Source: an uncultured Gammaproteobacteria bacterium | Lineage (GTDB): Bacteria; Pseudomonadota; Gammaproteobacteria; GCA-2729495 | Reading direction: 5' to 3' | DNA length: 52,952 nt | Assembly (NCBI GenBank): GCA_947258805.1 | Contig: CAMYJV010000002.1 | Location: 1-52,952, forward strand | Part shown: in pieces, positions 1 to 8,210 of the stretch | Position numbering within the stretch: the stretch's first letter is position 1 | Layout: every line of letters begins with the position of its first letter | Position numbers and translations under genes: made by a program | Notes under the pieces: generated by a model | What the model was told of the DNA's origin: nothing | What the model saw: only the letters and a program-made list of their open reading frames with translations | The model's database searches: none

Positions 1-89
1 CTGGGTCTTTTTCGTCCCCGCGGTACCAACGGCAGAGAAAAACTGCACGGCGATCAGTATCCGGAGAACGAAGCCGGCAGCCGGTGTGG

Positions 90-187
90 GGGTGGGTGCG
101 CCTGCCCGTAACGTAAAGCCGGCTCACCGATGCGACCGCGCCGTTGATCGCAGCACAAGCCGGAGTGAAGGGCAGGCGCACCCACCC
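90..187. repeat. 18-bp perfect inverted repeat
   Basis: Positions 90-107 (GGGTGGGTGCGCCTGCCC) are the exact reverse complement of 170-187, separated by 62 bp. The element lies just beyond the 3' end of the minus-strand DUF3106 gene. The rest of 1-226 shows no convincing gene. The repeat could be a terminator-like or REP-type element, or the foot of a structured RNA. No T-run follows on the minus strand, so a simple intrinsic terminator is not supported. Confidence 0.6.
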
Positions 188-226
188 GCGCGCCAAATCC
201 AGGCGAAACAAAGAATTGGCGGTGTC

Positions 227-892
227 TTAGCGACCGCCGCGGTGCTGTTGCTGGCCGCCGCCGTTGCCCTGCTGGTTGCGGTTATCGCGCCGTTGCCGCA
301 TTTGCTGGCGTTGCTCGGGCGTCATGTTGCGCAGGCGTTCCCGCTGCTCGGGTGACATGTTCCGCAACCGCTCGCGCTGTTCTGGGCTCATGTTCCTGAG
401 CCGTTCGCGTTGCTCGGGCGTCATATTGCGCAGTCTCTCGCGTTGCTCCGGTGTCGCCTTGCGGAAACGCTGCCGCTGTTCGGGCGACAGCTGTTCCCAG
501 TTGCGCCGCAGGCGCTGGCGTTCTTCCGGCGGCAGGTTGCGAAAGCGCTGGAAGTTTCGGCGCACCTGGTCTTGCTGTTCGGGCGGCAGCGACTTGTACT
601 GCTGGAACTGGCCACGGATTCGCTCGCGCTGCTCAGGGTCGAGACTGCGCCAGCGCTTGAAACGGCCCTGCGCCTCGGCACGCTGGGCTTCGTCCATGCT
701 GAGGTAGCGGTCCGCGCCCTTTGCGAGGCTTTGCTGCTGCTCGGGTGCCAGCGTTGACCAGCGGTCCCGCGCACCCGACAGCACCTGCTGCTGTTCGGAG
801 CTCAGCGCGTTCCAGTCCAAGCCCTGCTGGGCCCAGGCGAGACTCGCCAGCAGGCTCATGCAGACGAGGGTTGTCAGCCTAATCCAGCTCAT
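227..892 (-). CDS. DUF3106 family secreted repeat protein
   Basis: Predicted exported 221-residue protein. Residues 1-21 form a signal peptide ending A-W-A before QQGLDW. The body is Arg/Gln/Glu-rich and built from short helical units with a PEQR/PEER core. Four near-identical 11-residue units (T/S-PEQRERLRNM) occupy residues 147-190, and a Gly/Gln/Arg-rich tail follows. This matches the DUF3106 family, whose function is unknown. The ATG overlaps the TGA of the upstream small gene (ATGA), so it is the last gene of a coupled sigma-factor operon. The family is commonly found with this kind of sigma factor, which suggests an envelope-stress or metal-related role, but that is inference. Family assignment is good; function is not known. 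Confidence 0.8.
   Translation of the reverse strand: MSWIRLTTLVCMSLLASLAWAQQGLDWNALSSEQQQVLSGARDRWSTLAPEQQQSLAKGADRYLSMDEAQRAEAQGRFKRWRSLDPEQRERIRGQFQQYKSLPPEQQDQVRRNFQRFRNLPPEERQRLRRNWEQLSPEQRQRFRKATPEQRERLRNMTPEQRERLRNMSPEQRERLRNMSPEQRERLRNMTPEQRQQMRQRRDNRNQQGNGGGQQQHRGGR
323..454 (-). repeat. 4 x 33-bp tandem repeat inside the DUF3106 gene
   Basis: Four consecutive 33-bp units encode the 11-residue unit PEQRERLRNM plus T or S, residues 147-190 of the DUF3106 protein. The DNA copies differ mainly at synonymous positions (for example RNM is written with different Arg codons), so the protein repeat is better conserved than the DNA. A fifth, degenerate unit follows at residues 191-199. Confidence 0.8.
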
Positions 893-1104
893 TGGTCCTT
901 CTCGTCATCTACCGGCTCGATGTCGGCCACCACTGCCGGCCCTGGCATGTCGTCCGGTACGCTGTCGAAAAATACTTCCCAGTCGTCCTCGGCCTCCAAT
1001 CCACCGAGAAAGGCCAGAAAATCTTCGTCGGGCGATTCTTCCTGGCCGGCGGCGGTGCCGGCCAAGGCTGCGAGCAGGACCAGCATCGTCCAGCGCAACT
1101 TCAT
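889..1104 (-). CDS. small secreted acidic protein
   Basis: About 71 residues from the ATG at 1104, which overlaps the TGA of the preceding gene by one base (TGATG). An upstream in-frame ATG exists but lies inside the neighbour, so the coupled start is preferred. Residues 1-20 look like a signal peptide (MKLRWTMLVLLAALAGTAAG). The mature part is very rich in Asp and Glu, with repeated DD/DED stretches. Its stop overlaps the start of the DUF3106 gene. No family is recognised. Its position between a membrane-anchored putative regulator and an arginine-rich periplasmic protein, together with its strong negative charge, suggests that it could contact the basic DUF3106 protein; this is inference. 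Confidence 0.65.
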   Translation of the reverse strand: MKLRWTMLVLLAALAGTAAGQEESPDEDFLAFLGGLEAEDDWEVFFDSVPDDMPGPAVVADIEPVDDEKDQ

Positions 1105-1496
1105 CAGCCCGCCGCACCGCCGTCCATTTCCGCTGCGGCCAGCCACGTGTAGAACTCGAGATCCTCAAGCATGTCGAGGCTCTCGTCCGTCATCAGCAAT
1201 TCGAGGTCCGGTGCGTCGAACGCAGGCGGTGCGATGACCTCCGGGCCGTTCTCGATCGGCTGCCACATCAGCAAGGCCACTGCCGCGACGGCTGCAGTGG
1301 CCGCGCCGGCCAATACCGGGTGGCGGTGCCACAACGGCCGCGGCGACAACTCGTCGATGGCCTTTTGCCGCGCCTGGTTGAGCCGCGAACGTGTCCCGCC
1401 ATCGAGACTGTCGGCACTGTCACGCAGGCGCCCGGCCACGCGCGCTGCGAACTCAGCGTCGCCCGGTTTCACCGTCGTGTTGTCCTGGCCGTTCAT
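1104..1496 (-). CDS. DUF3619-like single-pass membrane protein, putative anti-sigma factor
   Basis: About 130 residues from ATG 1496, which overlaps the TGA of the sigma-factor gene (ATGA); a TTG two codons upstream is an alternative start. The N-terminal half is soluble and charged (residues about 10-55, with the pattern AARVAGRLRDSADSL and a LNQARQKAIDEL helix). One hydrophobic segment follows at about residues 62-80, then a short acidic tail. This layout resembles small DUF3619-type proteins encoded next to ECF sigma factors. No zinc-binding HxxxCxxC motif is visible. The anti-sigma role rests on topology and on coupling to the sigma gene. Confidence 0.65.
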   Translation of the reverse strand: MNGQDNTTVKPGDAEFAARVAGRLRDSADSLDGGTRSRLNQARQKAIDELSPRPLWHRHPVLAGAATAAVAAVALLMWQPIENGPEVIAPPAFDAPDLELLMTDESLDMLEDLEFYTWLAAAEMDGGAAG

Positions 1497-2101
1497 TCCC
1501 AATGCTCTCCCAGTGTCGCCCGCAGGCTGTGTACCGCCCGCGAGTAGTGCGTCTTAACACTGCCCTCCGAGCAGCCCATGGCCTGCGCGGTGTCGGCAAC
1601 GTTTAGTCCTTCCAGCGCCCGCAATAAGAACGCCTGCTGCTGGCGGGCCGGCAACGCATGAACCGCGGCTTCGAGTTCCTGCATCGCGTCGCTGGTGGCG
1701 AGCTGCCGTTCCGGGCGATCGCTGTCGCGTCCCGGCGCCTGGGCCAACGGATCTGGCGCCGGGTCGTCGTCGGTGCCGTAACCGATCCATGCAAACACCC
1801 GGTTGCGAACGGTGTTGCGCCGCTGATGATCCGTGATGCGGTTCTTCAGGATGCGGAAGAACAGCGGCGCCCATTCTGCCTCCGGACGCTGCGCGTAACT
1901 GCGCGTCAGCCGAATCATCGTGTCCTGCACGATATCCAGCGCGTCATCGGCATTGCGCACGGCCAGCTGGGCCATGCGAAACGCGCGGGCCTCCACGCCG
2001 GCCAGAAACCGATCCATTGCCCGGCGATTGTCCAGGCTCAGCGCCTCCCTTTCGGCCTGAAAGCGGCCGCCGTGCGGCAGTGTCGCTTCGACGCCATTCA
2101 T
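1493..2101 (-). CDS. RNA polymerase ECF-type sigma-70 factor
   Basis: About 202 residues from the ATG at 2101; the frame stays open to 2218 but the extra residues do not look like a sigma factor. Region 2 is visible in MDRFLAGVEARAFRMAQLA, DDALDIVQDTMIRL and the EWAPLFFRILKNRITDHQRR segment. Region 4 is visible in LEAAVHALPARQQQAFLLRAL followed by a GLNVADTAQAMGCSEGSVKTH helix-turn-helix. An Asp-rich linker separates the two. It leads the four-gene operon with the putative anti-sigma gene. Upstream lies the AT-rich region shared with priA, so transcription is divergent. The regulon cannot be read from this window. Confidence 0.85.
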   Translation of the reverse strand: MNGVEATLPHGGRFQAEREALSLDNRRAMDRFLAGVEARAFRMAQLAVRNADDALDIVQDTMIRLTRSYAQRPEAEWAPLFFRILKNRITDHQRRNTVRNRVFAWIGYGTDDDPAPDPLAQAPGRDSDRPERQLATSDAMQELEAAVHALPARQQQAFLLRALEGLNVADTAQAMGCSEGSVKTHYSRAVHSLRATLGEHWE

Positions 2102-2218
2102 AGCATACCGTGAGTCCCATGAATTCCGGCGTCGTTGCCGGAACCACCATCCGTTGGCTTTCGGGCAATATAACGACTGAAAGCGAGTCCGGTTGACCGT
2201 GGCCAGGTCATAAAACAA

Positions 2219-2465
2219 CCCGTTTATTCACACAAGGCCGTTCCGGGCCGGTACTTTAGCGGTCATTCGGGCTTATTGTTAAAAGAAAAAATTGCAACCA
2301 ACTGTTATTCATAACTAAAACCGAGTGCGCGCAAAATTTAACCAAAGTGTCACAAATTGCCATGCCATGCGGGATCCGGGCCCTTTGCCCCACGCTATCC
2401 ACAGAGATATCCACAGGAATTGTGGAAAACTTTCGCTCCCATGACACGCCGTCGGCAATCAGCCC
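2219..2465. promoter_or_regulatory. AT-rich divergent intergenic region upstream of priA
   Basis: This gene-free region separates the minus-strand sigma-factor operon from priA. Positions about 2275-2360 are clearly AT-rich against a GC-rich background and include A-runs and a GTTAT-TC-ATAAC inverted repeat at 2304-2315. A cluster of DnaA-box-like 9-mers follows at 2395-2429. It must contain promoters for both directions, but no convincing -35/-10 pair was picked out. Confidence 0.5.
2395..2429. other. cluster of three DnaA-box-like 9-mers
   Basis: Compared with the consensus TTATCCACA, 2395-2403 (CTATCCACA) and 2407-2415 (ATATCCACA) each match at 8 of 9 bases and lie 12 bp apart in the same orientation. 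Positions 2421-2429 (TGTGGAAAA) are an 8 of 9 match in the opposite orientation. A weaker 7 of 9 match, TTATTCATA, lies at 2305-2313 in the AT-rich segment. The cluster could be a DnaA-controlled priA promoter, a DnaA titration site or part of a replication origin. Confidence 0.5.
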
Positions 2466-4673
2466 GTGACTGAAAACACAGTGCTGCGAGTGGCGCTGGC
2501 GACGCCGCTGAAACGGCTGTTCGATTACCTGCCTCCGCCAGCGGTGAGCGGTAATTCGTTAACGCCGGGCTGCCGCGTGCGGGTGCCGTTCGGACGCAGT
2601 CAACGCATCGGACTGATCGCCGCAGTCAGCGAGCACACCGACGTGCCGGCGGAGCGGCTGCGGCGCGCGAGTGAGGCGCTGGACGCGCAACCCATCGTCG
2701 ACGCCGATCTCCTCGGCCTGCTGCGCTGGGCTGCAGACTATTACCAGTCTCCGCTGGGCGAAGTGGTTGCCACGGCGTTGCCGGCAGCGCTGCGGCGTGG
2801 CCAGGACCTGGCAGCACCCAGCCTGCGCTGGGCCTGCACGGCTGACGGGCGCCGGGCCGACCTTGCACAACTTGGCCGTCGCGCGCCCGTGCAGGCCCGC
2901 ATACTCGACGCGGCCCGGCGATTACCGGCCGGCATCGGTCCGGAGGATATCGATCCACCGGCACCCAACTGGCGCAACGCCGTGAAAGCCCTCGAGGGCA
3001 AAGGGCTGCTGTCGGTCCAAACGGGCACCGTGCTGCCGAGAGATACCGGTCTGCAGATGGCAAAGACGGGGCCGCAACTGACCCAGGCCCAGCGCGATGC
3101 GGCCGACGCTATCGCCGCCGGCGCAGGCTATCGAAGCTACCTGCTGGAAGGAGTGACCGGCAGCGGCAAGACCGAGGTATACCTGCACGCCATTGCGCAA
3201 CAACTGGCCGCGGGCCGACAGAGCCTGGTGCTGGTGCCGGAGATCGGCCTGACACCCCAGCTGGTGCAACGTTTCCGCGAACGTCTGGGGGTGCCGGTAG
3301 CCGTGCTGCACTCAGGCCTCGCCGACGGCGAACGGCTGCGGTCGTGGACCGCGGCGGCACAAGGGGAAGCGCAAGTCATCATCGGTACGCGCTCGGCGGT
3401 GTTTACACCTTTGCGAAGCGCGGGCCTGTTCATCGTCGATGAAGAACACGACACGTCGCTGAAACAGCAGGATGGATTCCGCTACTCCGCCCGTGACCTG
3501 GTCATCTGGCGCGCCAGGCAACTGGACGTCGCGGTAATACTCGGCTCGGCCACGCCCGCGCTGGAAAGCCTGGAGAACGCGCGTTCCGGCCGCTACCAGC
3601 ACCTGCACCTGCCAGAACGGCCCGGCGCCGCCCAACCGCCCGTCGTGCAACTAGTAGACCTGCGCCGCCACCCCGCCGCCGACGGCCTGAGCCAACCCCT
3701 GCTGGCTGCGGTGCGTCGCCACCTGGATGCCGACGGCCAGGTGCTGATCTATCTGAACCGGCGCGGTTACGCCCCGGTCCTGCTGTGCAGCAACTGCGGC
3801 TACATCGCCGAGTGCCGCCGCTGTGATGCGCGCATGGTGTTGCACCGGCGGCGCGGCAAGCTGGTCTGTCACCACTGCGGCGCCGAACGTCCCGCGCCGG
3901 CCCACTGCCCGGAGTGTGCGCACGCGATGCATCCGGTAGGCCAGGGGACGGAGCGCCTGCAAGCGGCGCTGCAGGAACATTTTCCGGACGAGGAGCTGCT
4001 GCGCATCGACCGGGACACCACGCGACGCCGCGGTGAACTGGAAGCACAGCTGGAGCGCTTTCGCCGCGGCGACGCGCGCCTGCTGCTCGGCACGCAAATG
4101 CTCACCAAGGGCCACGATTTTCCGACACTGACCTTGGTGGGTGTGGTGGACGCCGACCAGGGTCTGTTCGGCACCGACTTCCGCGCCAGCGAGCGGCTCG
4201 CGCAGTCTTTCGTGCAGGTTGCCGGCCGGGCCGGGCGCGCCGACCGGCCGGGAGAGGTGCTGATTCAGACCACCAGCCCGGAACATCCCTTGCTGACAAC
4301 GCTGGTGCGAGAGGGTTATCCGGCTTTTGCCGAACGCGCGCTGGCTGAACGACGCGATGCCGGGTGGCCGCCCTTTGGCTTTCTCGCACTCCTGCGCGCG
4401 GAAGCCGCCCGCCGCGAAGCGGCCTTCGAATTCCTCGACGCGGCAGTGACTGCCGCCAGGCCGCTCATGACCGACGGCGTGTATCTGCTTGGCCCCGCAC
4501 CCGCGCCGATGGAGCGCCGGCAGGGGCGGTTTCGCGCCCAGTTGCTGGTGCAGGGAAATCAGCGGTCCGCGCTGCAGGCGTTTCTGCGGCCATGGCGGCT
4601 GGCGCTGGAAGATCTGCCGGCAGGCCGACGGGCGCGCTGGTCCCTGGACGTCGATCCGGTAGAGCTCTACTGA
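2466..4673 (+). CDS. priA: primosomal replication-restart helicase PriA
   Basis: PriA reloads the replisome at stalled forks as a 3'-to-5' DNA helicase. The 735-residue protein has the usual length. The N-terminal DNA-binding domain (about 1-105) opens with ALATPLKRLFDYLPP. The Walker A motif GVTGSGKT is at 229-236 and the DEEH box at 325-328. GSATPALES lies near 360. Zinc-binding cysteine pairs are at CSNCG (441-445), CRRC, CHHCG and CPEC, up to about 484. The helicase C-terminal core includes GTQMLTKGHDF and QVAGRAGRADRPG. The start is GTG 2466; the resulting N-terminus matches the family. argS begins 30 bp downstream. The upstream region carries DnaA-box-like motifs, which may link its expression to initiation. 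Confidence 0.96.
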   Translation: MTENTVLRVALATPLKRLFDYLPPPAVSGNSLTPGCRVRVPFGRSQRIGLIAAVSEHTDVPAERLRRASEALDAQPIVDADLLGLLRWAADYYQSPLGEVVATALPAALRRGQDLAAPSLRWACTADGRRADLAQLGRRAPVQARILDAARRLPAGIGPEDIDPPAPNWRNAVKALEGKGLLSVQTGTVLPRDTGLQMAKTGPQLTQAQRDAADAIAAGAGYRSYLLEGVTGSGKTEVYLHAIAQQLAAGRQSLVLVPEIGLTPQLVQRFRERLGVPVAVLHSGLADGERLRSWTAAAQGEAQVIIGTRSAVFTPLRSAGLFIVDEEHDTSLKQQDGFRYSARDLVIWRARQLDVAVILGSATPALESLENARSGRYQHLHLPERPGAAQPPVVQLVDLRRHPAADGLSQPLLAAVRRHLDADGQVLIYLNRRGYAPVLLCSNCGYIAECRRCDARMVLHRRRGKLVCHHCGAERPAPAHCPECAHAMHPVGQGTERLQAALQEHFPDEELLRIDRDTTRRRGELEAQLERFRRGDARLLLGTQMLTKGHDFPTLTLVGVVDADQGLFGTDFRASERLAQSFVQVAGRAGRADRPGEVLIQTTSPEHPLLTTLVREGYPAFAERALAERRDAGWPPFGFLALLRAEAARREAAFEFLDAAVTAARPLMTDGVYLLGPAPAPMERRQGRFRAQLLVQGNQRSALQAFLRPWRLALEDLPAGRRARWSLDVDPVELY

Positions 4674-4703
4674 CGGACAGAAGGCCCGCGGCCGCCTGCT
4701 AGA

Positions 4704-6479
4704 ATGCGCCGTTTGCTCAAGCCCACGGCCGTGAAACACGAGATCGAAAAGCTGCTGGCCGCTGCCGTCGCGGAATTGCCCGGCCTGGACGACTACACGC
4801 CGCGCCTGGAGGTAGAGCGGGCGCGAGACGCCAAGCATGGCGACTACGCCAGCAATCTCGCGATGCAGCTGGCCAAGCCCCTGCGCCGCAAACCGAGGGA
4901 CATCGCTGTCGACATCGTGGCGCGCCTGCCGGACACGGGCCTCCTCGCCGGCGTCGACATCGCCGGCCCCGGCTTCATTAATTTCCGCTTGTCCCCGCAG
5001 GCTTTTCACCAGGAACTGGCGCAGGTCGTCGACCAGGGTGAACGTTACGGCTGCTCACTGGCCGGCGCCGGCGAACGGATACTGGTGGAGTTCGTATCGG
5101 CAAACCCCACCGGCCCGCTGCACGTGGGCCACGGCCGGCACGCCGCCTATGGGGCCTGCGTCGCAAACCTGCTGGCGGCAACGGGCTACGACGTGCACCG
5201 CGAGTACTACGTAAACGACGCCGGGCGGCAAATGGACATCCTGACGCTGAGCCTGTGGCTGCGCATGCAGGAGCTGGCCGGGGCCGAACTCCCGTTTCCA
5301 AGCGGCGGCTATCGCGGCGCCTACCTGGTGGAAATTGCGCGCAACGCGCTGGCCGGTGCGCGCGCGGCGGGCCTGCTGCCGGTGACGGATGGCTGGGCGG
5401 AAGGCTTGCCGCCGGATGCACCTGACGGCGATGCGGACGTGCACCTGGACGCACTCATCGCCGCGCTGCGGGAACGACTGGGGCAGGAGGGCTTTGCCGC
5501 CGTACTGCAGATCGGCCTCCAGGCAATACTCGACGATATTCGTGACGACCTTGCGGAGTTCGGCGTGGAGTACGACGAGTGGTATTCGGAGCGCGCCCTG
5601 GTGGACTCCGGCGCGGTAAGCGATGCCCTGACTCGCGTCAATGATTCCGGGCACACGTATCAGCAGGAAGGCGCCACATGGTTCCGCGCCACCGCGCTGG
5701 GTGATGAGAAAGACCGGGTTGTGGTGCGCGACAACGGCAGCACAACCTACTTTGCATCGGACATTGCCTATCACCTGGACAAGCGCGCCCGCGGCTTCGG
5801 CCGCCTGGTCGACATACTCGGCGCCGACCATCACGGCTATGTGGCAAGAGTGCGCGCAGGTCTCGAGGCCACCGGCGAGCCGCCGGACAGCCTCGAAGTG
5901 GACCTGGTGCAGTTCGTGGTGCTCTACCGCGGCGCAAAGAAGGTGCAAATGTCTACACGGTCCGGCGAATTCATTACGCTGCGGGAACTGCGCGAGGAAG
6001 TAGGCGACGACGCGGCGCGGCTGTTTTTTGTGTCGCGGTCCAACGAGCAGCACCTGGATTTCGACCTGGAGCTCGCGAAATCGCGGACTAACGAAAACCC
6101 GGTGTACTACATACAATATGCCCACGCGCGAATCTGCAGCGTGCTGCGTGAGATGGAAGCGCGGAACATCGACTGGGACGAAGCCCAGGGCAAGAGGTCC
6201 CTGGACCGGCTGACGGAGGCGCACGAGCAAAAACTGATGCAGGCGCTGGTGCGTTATCCCGAGATGGTGGAACAGGCCGCCCGGCAGCGCGCCCCGCAGC
6301 ACATCGTTCATTACCTGCGCGAGGTCGCCAACGATCTGCACGCGTACTACAACGCGCACCGGTTCATCGTCGATGACGGCGCGCTGCGCGACGCGCGGGT
6401 GCTGCTGGTGCTGGCCACGCGGCAGGTGCTGCGCAACGGCCTGAAATTGCTTGGCGTATCAGCGCCGGCGTCGATGTAG
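4704..6479 (+). CDS. argS: arginyl-tRNA synthetase
   Basis: Class I aminoacyl-tRNA synthetase that charges tRNA-Arg. About 591 residues from ATG 4704, the normal size. The N-terminal Arg-S additional domain is visible (residues 10-100, with KHGDYASNLAMQLAK and GPGFINF). The HIGH-type motif HVGHG is at 140-144 after VSANPTGPLH. The KMSKS region is degenerate (KKVQMSTRSG), as is usual for ArgRS. The anticodon-binding DALR domain ends the protein, with YYIQYAHARICS at its start. A GTG at 4731 (VKHEIEKLL) is a plausible alternative start, because TAGAAT at the 4704 ATG also resembles a -10 element and no clear Shine-Dalgarno precedes either codon. The order priA-argS-SPOR is conserved in many gammaproteobacteria. 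Confidence 0.96.
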   Translation: MRRLLKPTAVKHEIEKLLAAAVAELPGLDDYTPRLEVERARDAKHGDYASNLAMQLAKPLRRKPRDIAVDIVARLPDTGLLAGVDIAGPGFINFRLSPQAFHQELAQVVDQGERYGCSLAGAGERILVEFVSANPTGPLHVGHGRHAAYGACVANLLAATGYDVHREYYVNDAGRQMDILTLSLWLRMQELAGAELPFPSGGYRGAYLVEIARNALAGARAAGLLPVTDGWAEGLPPDAPDGDADVHLDALIAALRERLGQEGFAAVLQIGLQAILDDIRDDLAEFGVEYDEWYSERALVDSGAVSDALTRVNDSGHTYQQEGATWFRATALGDEKDRVVVRDNGSTTYFASDIAYHLDKRARGFGRLVDILGADHHGYVARVRAGLEATGEPPDSLEVDLVQFVVLYRGAKKVQMSTRSGEFITLRELREEVGDDAARLFFVSRSNEQHLDFDLELAKSRTNENPVYYIQYAHARICSVLREMEARNIDWDEAQGKRSLDRLTEAHEQKLMQALVRYPEMVEQAARQRAPQHIVHYLREVANDLHAYYNAHRFIVDDGALRDARVLLVLATRQVLRNGLKLLGVSAPASM

Positions 6480-6487
6480 ATCGCGCG

Positions 6488-7048
6488 ATGGCGCGCAAAT
6501 CCACACGCCGCAAGACCAGGCGCCGAAAAAAGTCCGAACCACTGCCAGGCTGGGTCTGGATGCTGTTCGGACTGACCGTGGGCCTGGCCGTCGCCGCCGC
6601 CATCTATGTCAACGATCGCCGCGTGGCGCCCGAGGCGGACCTCGACCTGGCGCCTGCACCCCAGGCCAAGGTGGAGAGCAAGAAGCCCGCCGCGCCCGAG
6701 GCCAGCAAGCCGCGCTTCGACTTCTACGAGATGCTGCCCAAGTTCGAGATCGTGATCCCGGAACAGGACCTGGACGCGCGGCCCGACGTCACGCCCGCCG
6801 CGGTGGAAACGCCCGGCGCCTATGTCCTGCAGGCCGGCTCCTTTTCTACCTTCGAAGACGCCGACCGTATGAAGGCCCGGCTGGCGCTGCTGGGGGTGAA
6901 GTCGCGCATCCAGAAGGTCAGTATCGACGACCGCGACTTCCACCGCGTGCGCATCGGGCCGTTGGAAGACCTCAGCGAGCTGAACCGGACGCGCGATACG
7001 CTGCGGGACGCGCGCGTGGAGGTCATGGTGATACGCGTTGCAGACTAG
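6488..7048 (+). CDS. SPOR domain membrane protein (FtsN-like)
   Basis: A 186-residue inner-membrane protein. The N-terminus is strongly basic (residues 1-16, many Arg/Lys). A single transmembrane helix spans about 21-41, and a low-complexity Pro/Ala/Lys linker follows. The C-terminal SPOR domain occupies about 108-186 (YVLQAGSFSTFEDADRMKARL, then VRIGPLEDLSELN). SPOR domains bind denuded septal peptidoglycan, so a cell-division or septum-associated role is expected. It starts 9 bp after argS, as in other gammaproteobacteria where this FtsN-like gene follows argS. It is shorter than classical FtsN and could be a paralogue. The next gene overlaps its end by 11 bp. Confidence 0.88.
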   Translation: MARKSTRRKTRRRKKSEPLPGWVWMLFGLTVGLAVAAAIYVNDRRVAPEADLDLAPAPQAKVESKKPAAPEASKPRFDFYEMLPKFEIVIPEQDLDARPDVTPAAVETPGAYVLQAGSFSTFEDADRMKARLALLGVKSRIQKVSIDDRDFHRVRIGPLEDLSELNRTRDTLRDARVEVMVIRVAD

Positions 7049-8210
7049 ACTCTTATTTGCCGTTCTGCTGTTCGTAGCCGGCTGCGCGACGCAGACGCCG
7101 GTCACCGCACCGCCGGCCCCGTCCATAGCACCCCCGCCAGCGACACCGCAACCGGCGCCGCCGCCAAGCGCCCTGGAGCTCGCGGCACGCCGCGCCCAGG
7201 CACTGAGCTGCGAGCGGATCAGCGTCGCCGCCGTCGGCGACATCATGCTGGGTTCGGATTTTCCGGAAGCGCGGCTGCCGGCTGACGACGGCGCGGGCCA
7301 GTTGAGTGCGGCTGCGCCCATCCTCCGCCAGGCTGACATTGCCTTCGGTAACCTCGAAGGTGTGTTGCTGGCCGGGGGCGAACCGGCGAAGAAATGCCGC
7401 AACCCGTCGGCCTGCTACTTGTTCCGATCACCGCCCCGTTTCGCCCAGACCCTGGCCACGGCGGGCTTCACTGTGCTGAGCCTGGCCAACAATCACGCGC
7501 GTGACTTTGGCGAAGAGGGTCGTGATTCCACCATGGCCGCCCTCGATGCGGCGCGTGTGCTGCATTCCGGTCGCGAGGGCACCGTGGCGAGCTGGGAGCA
7601 GGGCGACAGTCGTGTGGCCATGATCGCCTTTGCCCCCTTCAAGGGGGCATGGCCGATGCTCGATCCGACGGGCGCAGAGGCGGCCGTGGCCGGGCTAGCC
7701 GCCGGTCACGACATTGTCATCGTGTCTTTCCACGGTGGCGGTGAAGGCGCCGATGCCGATCGCATCCCGTTCACCGAAGAGTTTTACCGGGAGGAGAACC
7801 GCGGCAACGTGGTGGAGTTCGCCCGCGCGATGGTGGAGGCGGGTGCCGACCTTGTGTTTGGCCATGGGCCCCACGTGCCGCGGGCAATGGAACTGCACCG
7901 TGAACGCCTGGTGGCCTACAGCCTCGGCAACTTCGCAACCTGGTGGGGAATCAACGTCGCCGGTACCAAAGGCTATGCACCAATACTCCGCGCCACGGTC
8001 GACGGCAACGGCCGCTTTGTAGCCGGCGATATCGTGTCCATGCGACAGCTTCGACCCGACGGCCCGCGCCGCGACGGCGCGGATCGGGCCGGGCGCATGA
8101 TGCGTGAACTCACGGTGCTGGATTTCGGCGGCGGCGGCCTCAGCTTCGACAACAGCGGCACATTCAAGCCTGCGGCGGGCCCGGTGGCTGCTTGCGAGGC
8201 GGCGCCGTGA
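7038..8210 (+). CDS. CapA-family (PGA_cap) putative lipoprotein
   Basis: About 390 residues from TTG 7038, overlapping the SPOR gene. The N-terminus is a lipoprotein signal with lipobox V-A-G-C16, followed by a Pro/Ala/Thr-rich linker (about 17-60). The rest matches the calcineurin-like CapA/PGA_cap family: AVGDIMLGSDF, then AFGNLEGVL, a SLANNHARDFGEEG block, and GADLVFGHGPHVPRA near residue 280. Family members are metallophosphoesterase-like proteins linked to capsule or polyglutamate synthesis. The substrate here is unknown, and no capsule genes are nearby. The TTG start is accepted because it gives a complete lipoprotein signal; it also makes the gene translationally coupled to its neighbour. 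Confidence 0.82.
   Translation: MQTRLLFAVLLFVAGCATQTPVTAPPAPSIAPPPATPQPAPPPSALELAARRAQALSCERISVAAVGDIMLGSDFPEARLPADDGAGQLSAAAPILRQADIAFGNLEGVLLAGGEPAKKCRNPSACYLFRSPPRFAQTLATAGFTVLSLANNHARDFGEEGRDSTMAALDAARVLHSGREGTVASWEQGDSRVAMIAFAPFKGAWPMLDPTGAEAAVAGLAAGHDIVIVSFHGGGEGADADRIPFTEEFYREENRGNVVEFARAMVEAGADLVFGHGPHVPRAMELHRERLVAYSLGNFATWWGINVAGTKGYAPILRATVDGNGRFVAGDIVSMRQLRPDGPRRDGADRAGRMMRELTVLDFGGGGLSFDNSGTFKPAAGPVAACEAAP

Noticed and set aside
323..454. Regular 33-bp repeats suggesting a CRISPR array
   Set aside because: The repeats are directly adjacent with no spacers and encode an 11-residue protein repeat in the DUF3106 frame.
4690..4712. TAGAAT at the argS ATG as a certain promoter
   Set aside because: It resembles a -10 element but no good -35 lies at the right distance, and it overlaps the annotated start codon. 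Only noted as a reason to consider GTG 4731.
3651..6359. Long open frames on the minus strand opposite priA and argS (about 450 and 434 codons)
   Set aside because: They are mirror frames of two unmistakable housekeeping genes in high-GC DNA, have no domain-like sequence and no ribosome-binding sites.
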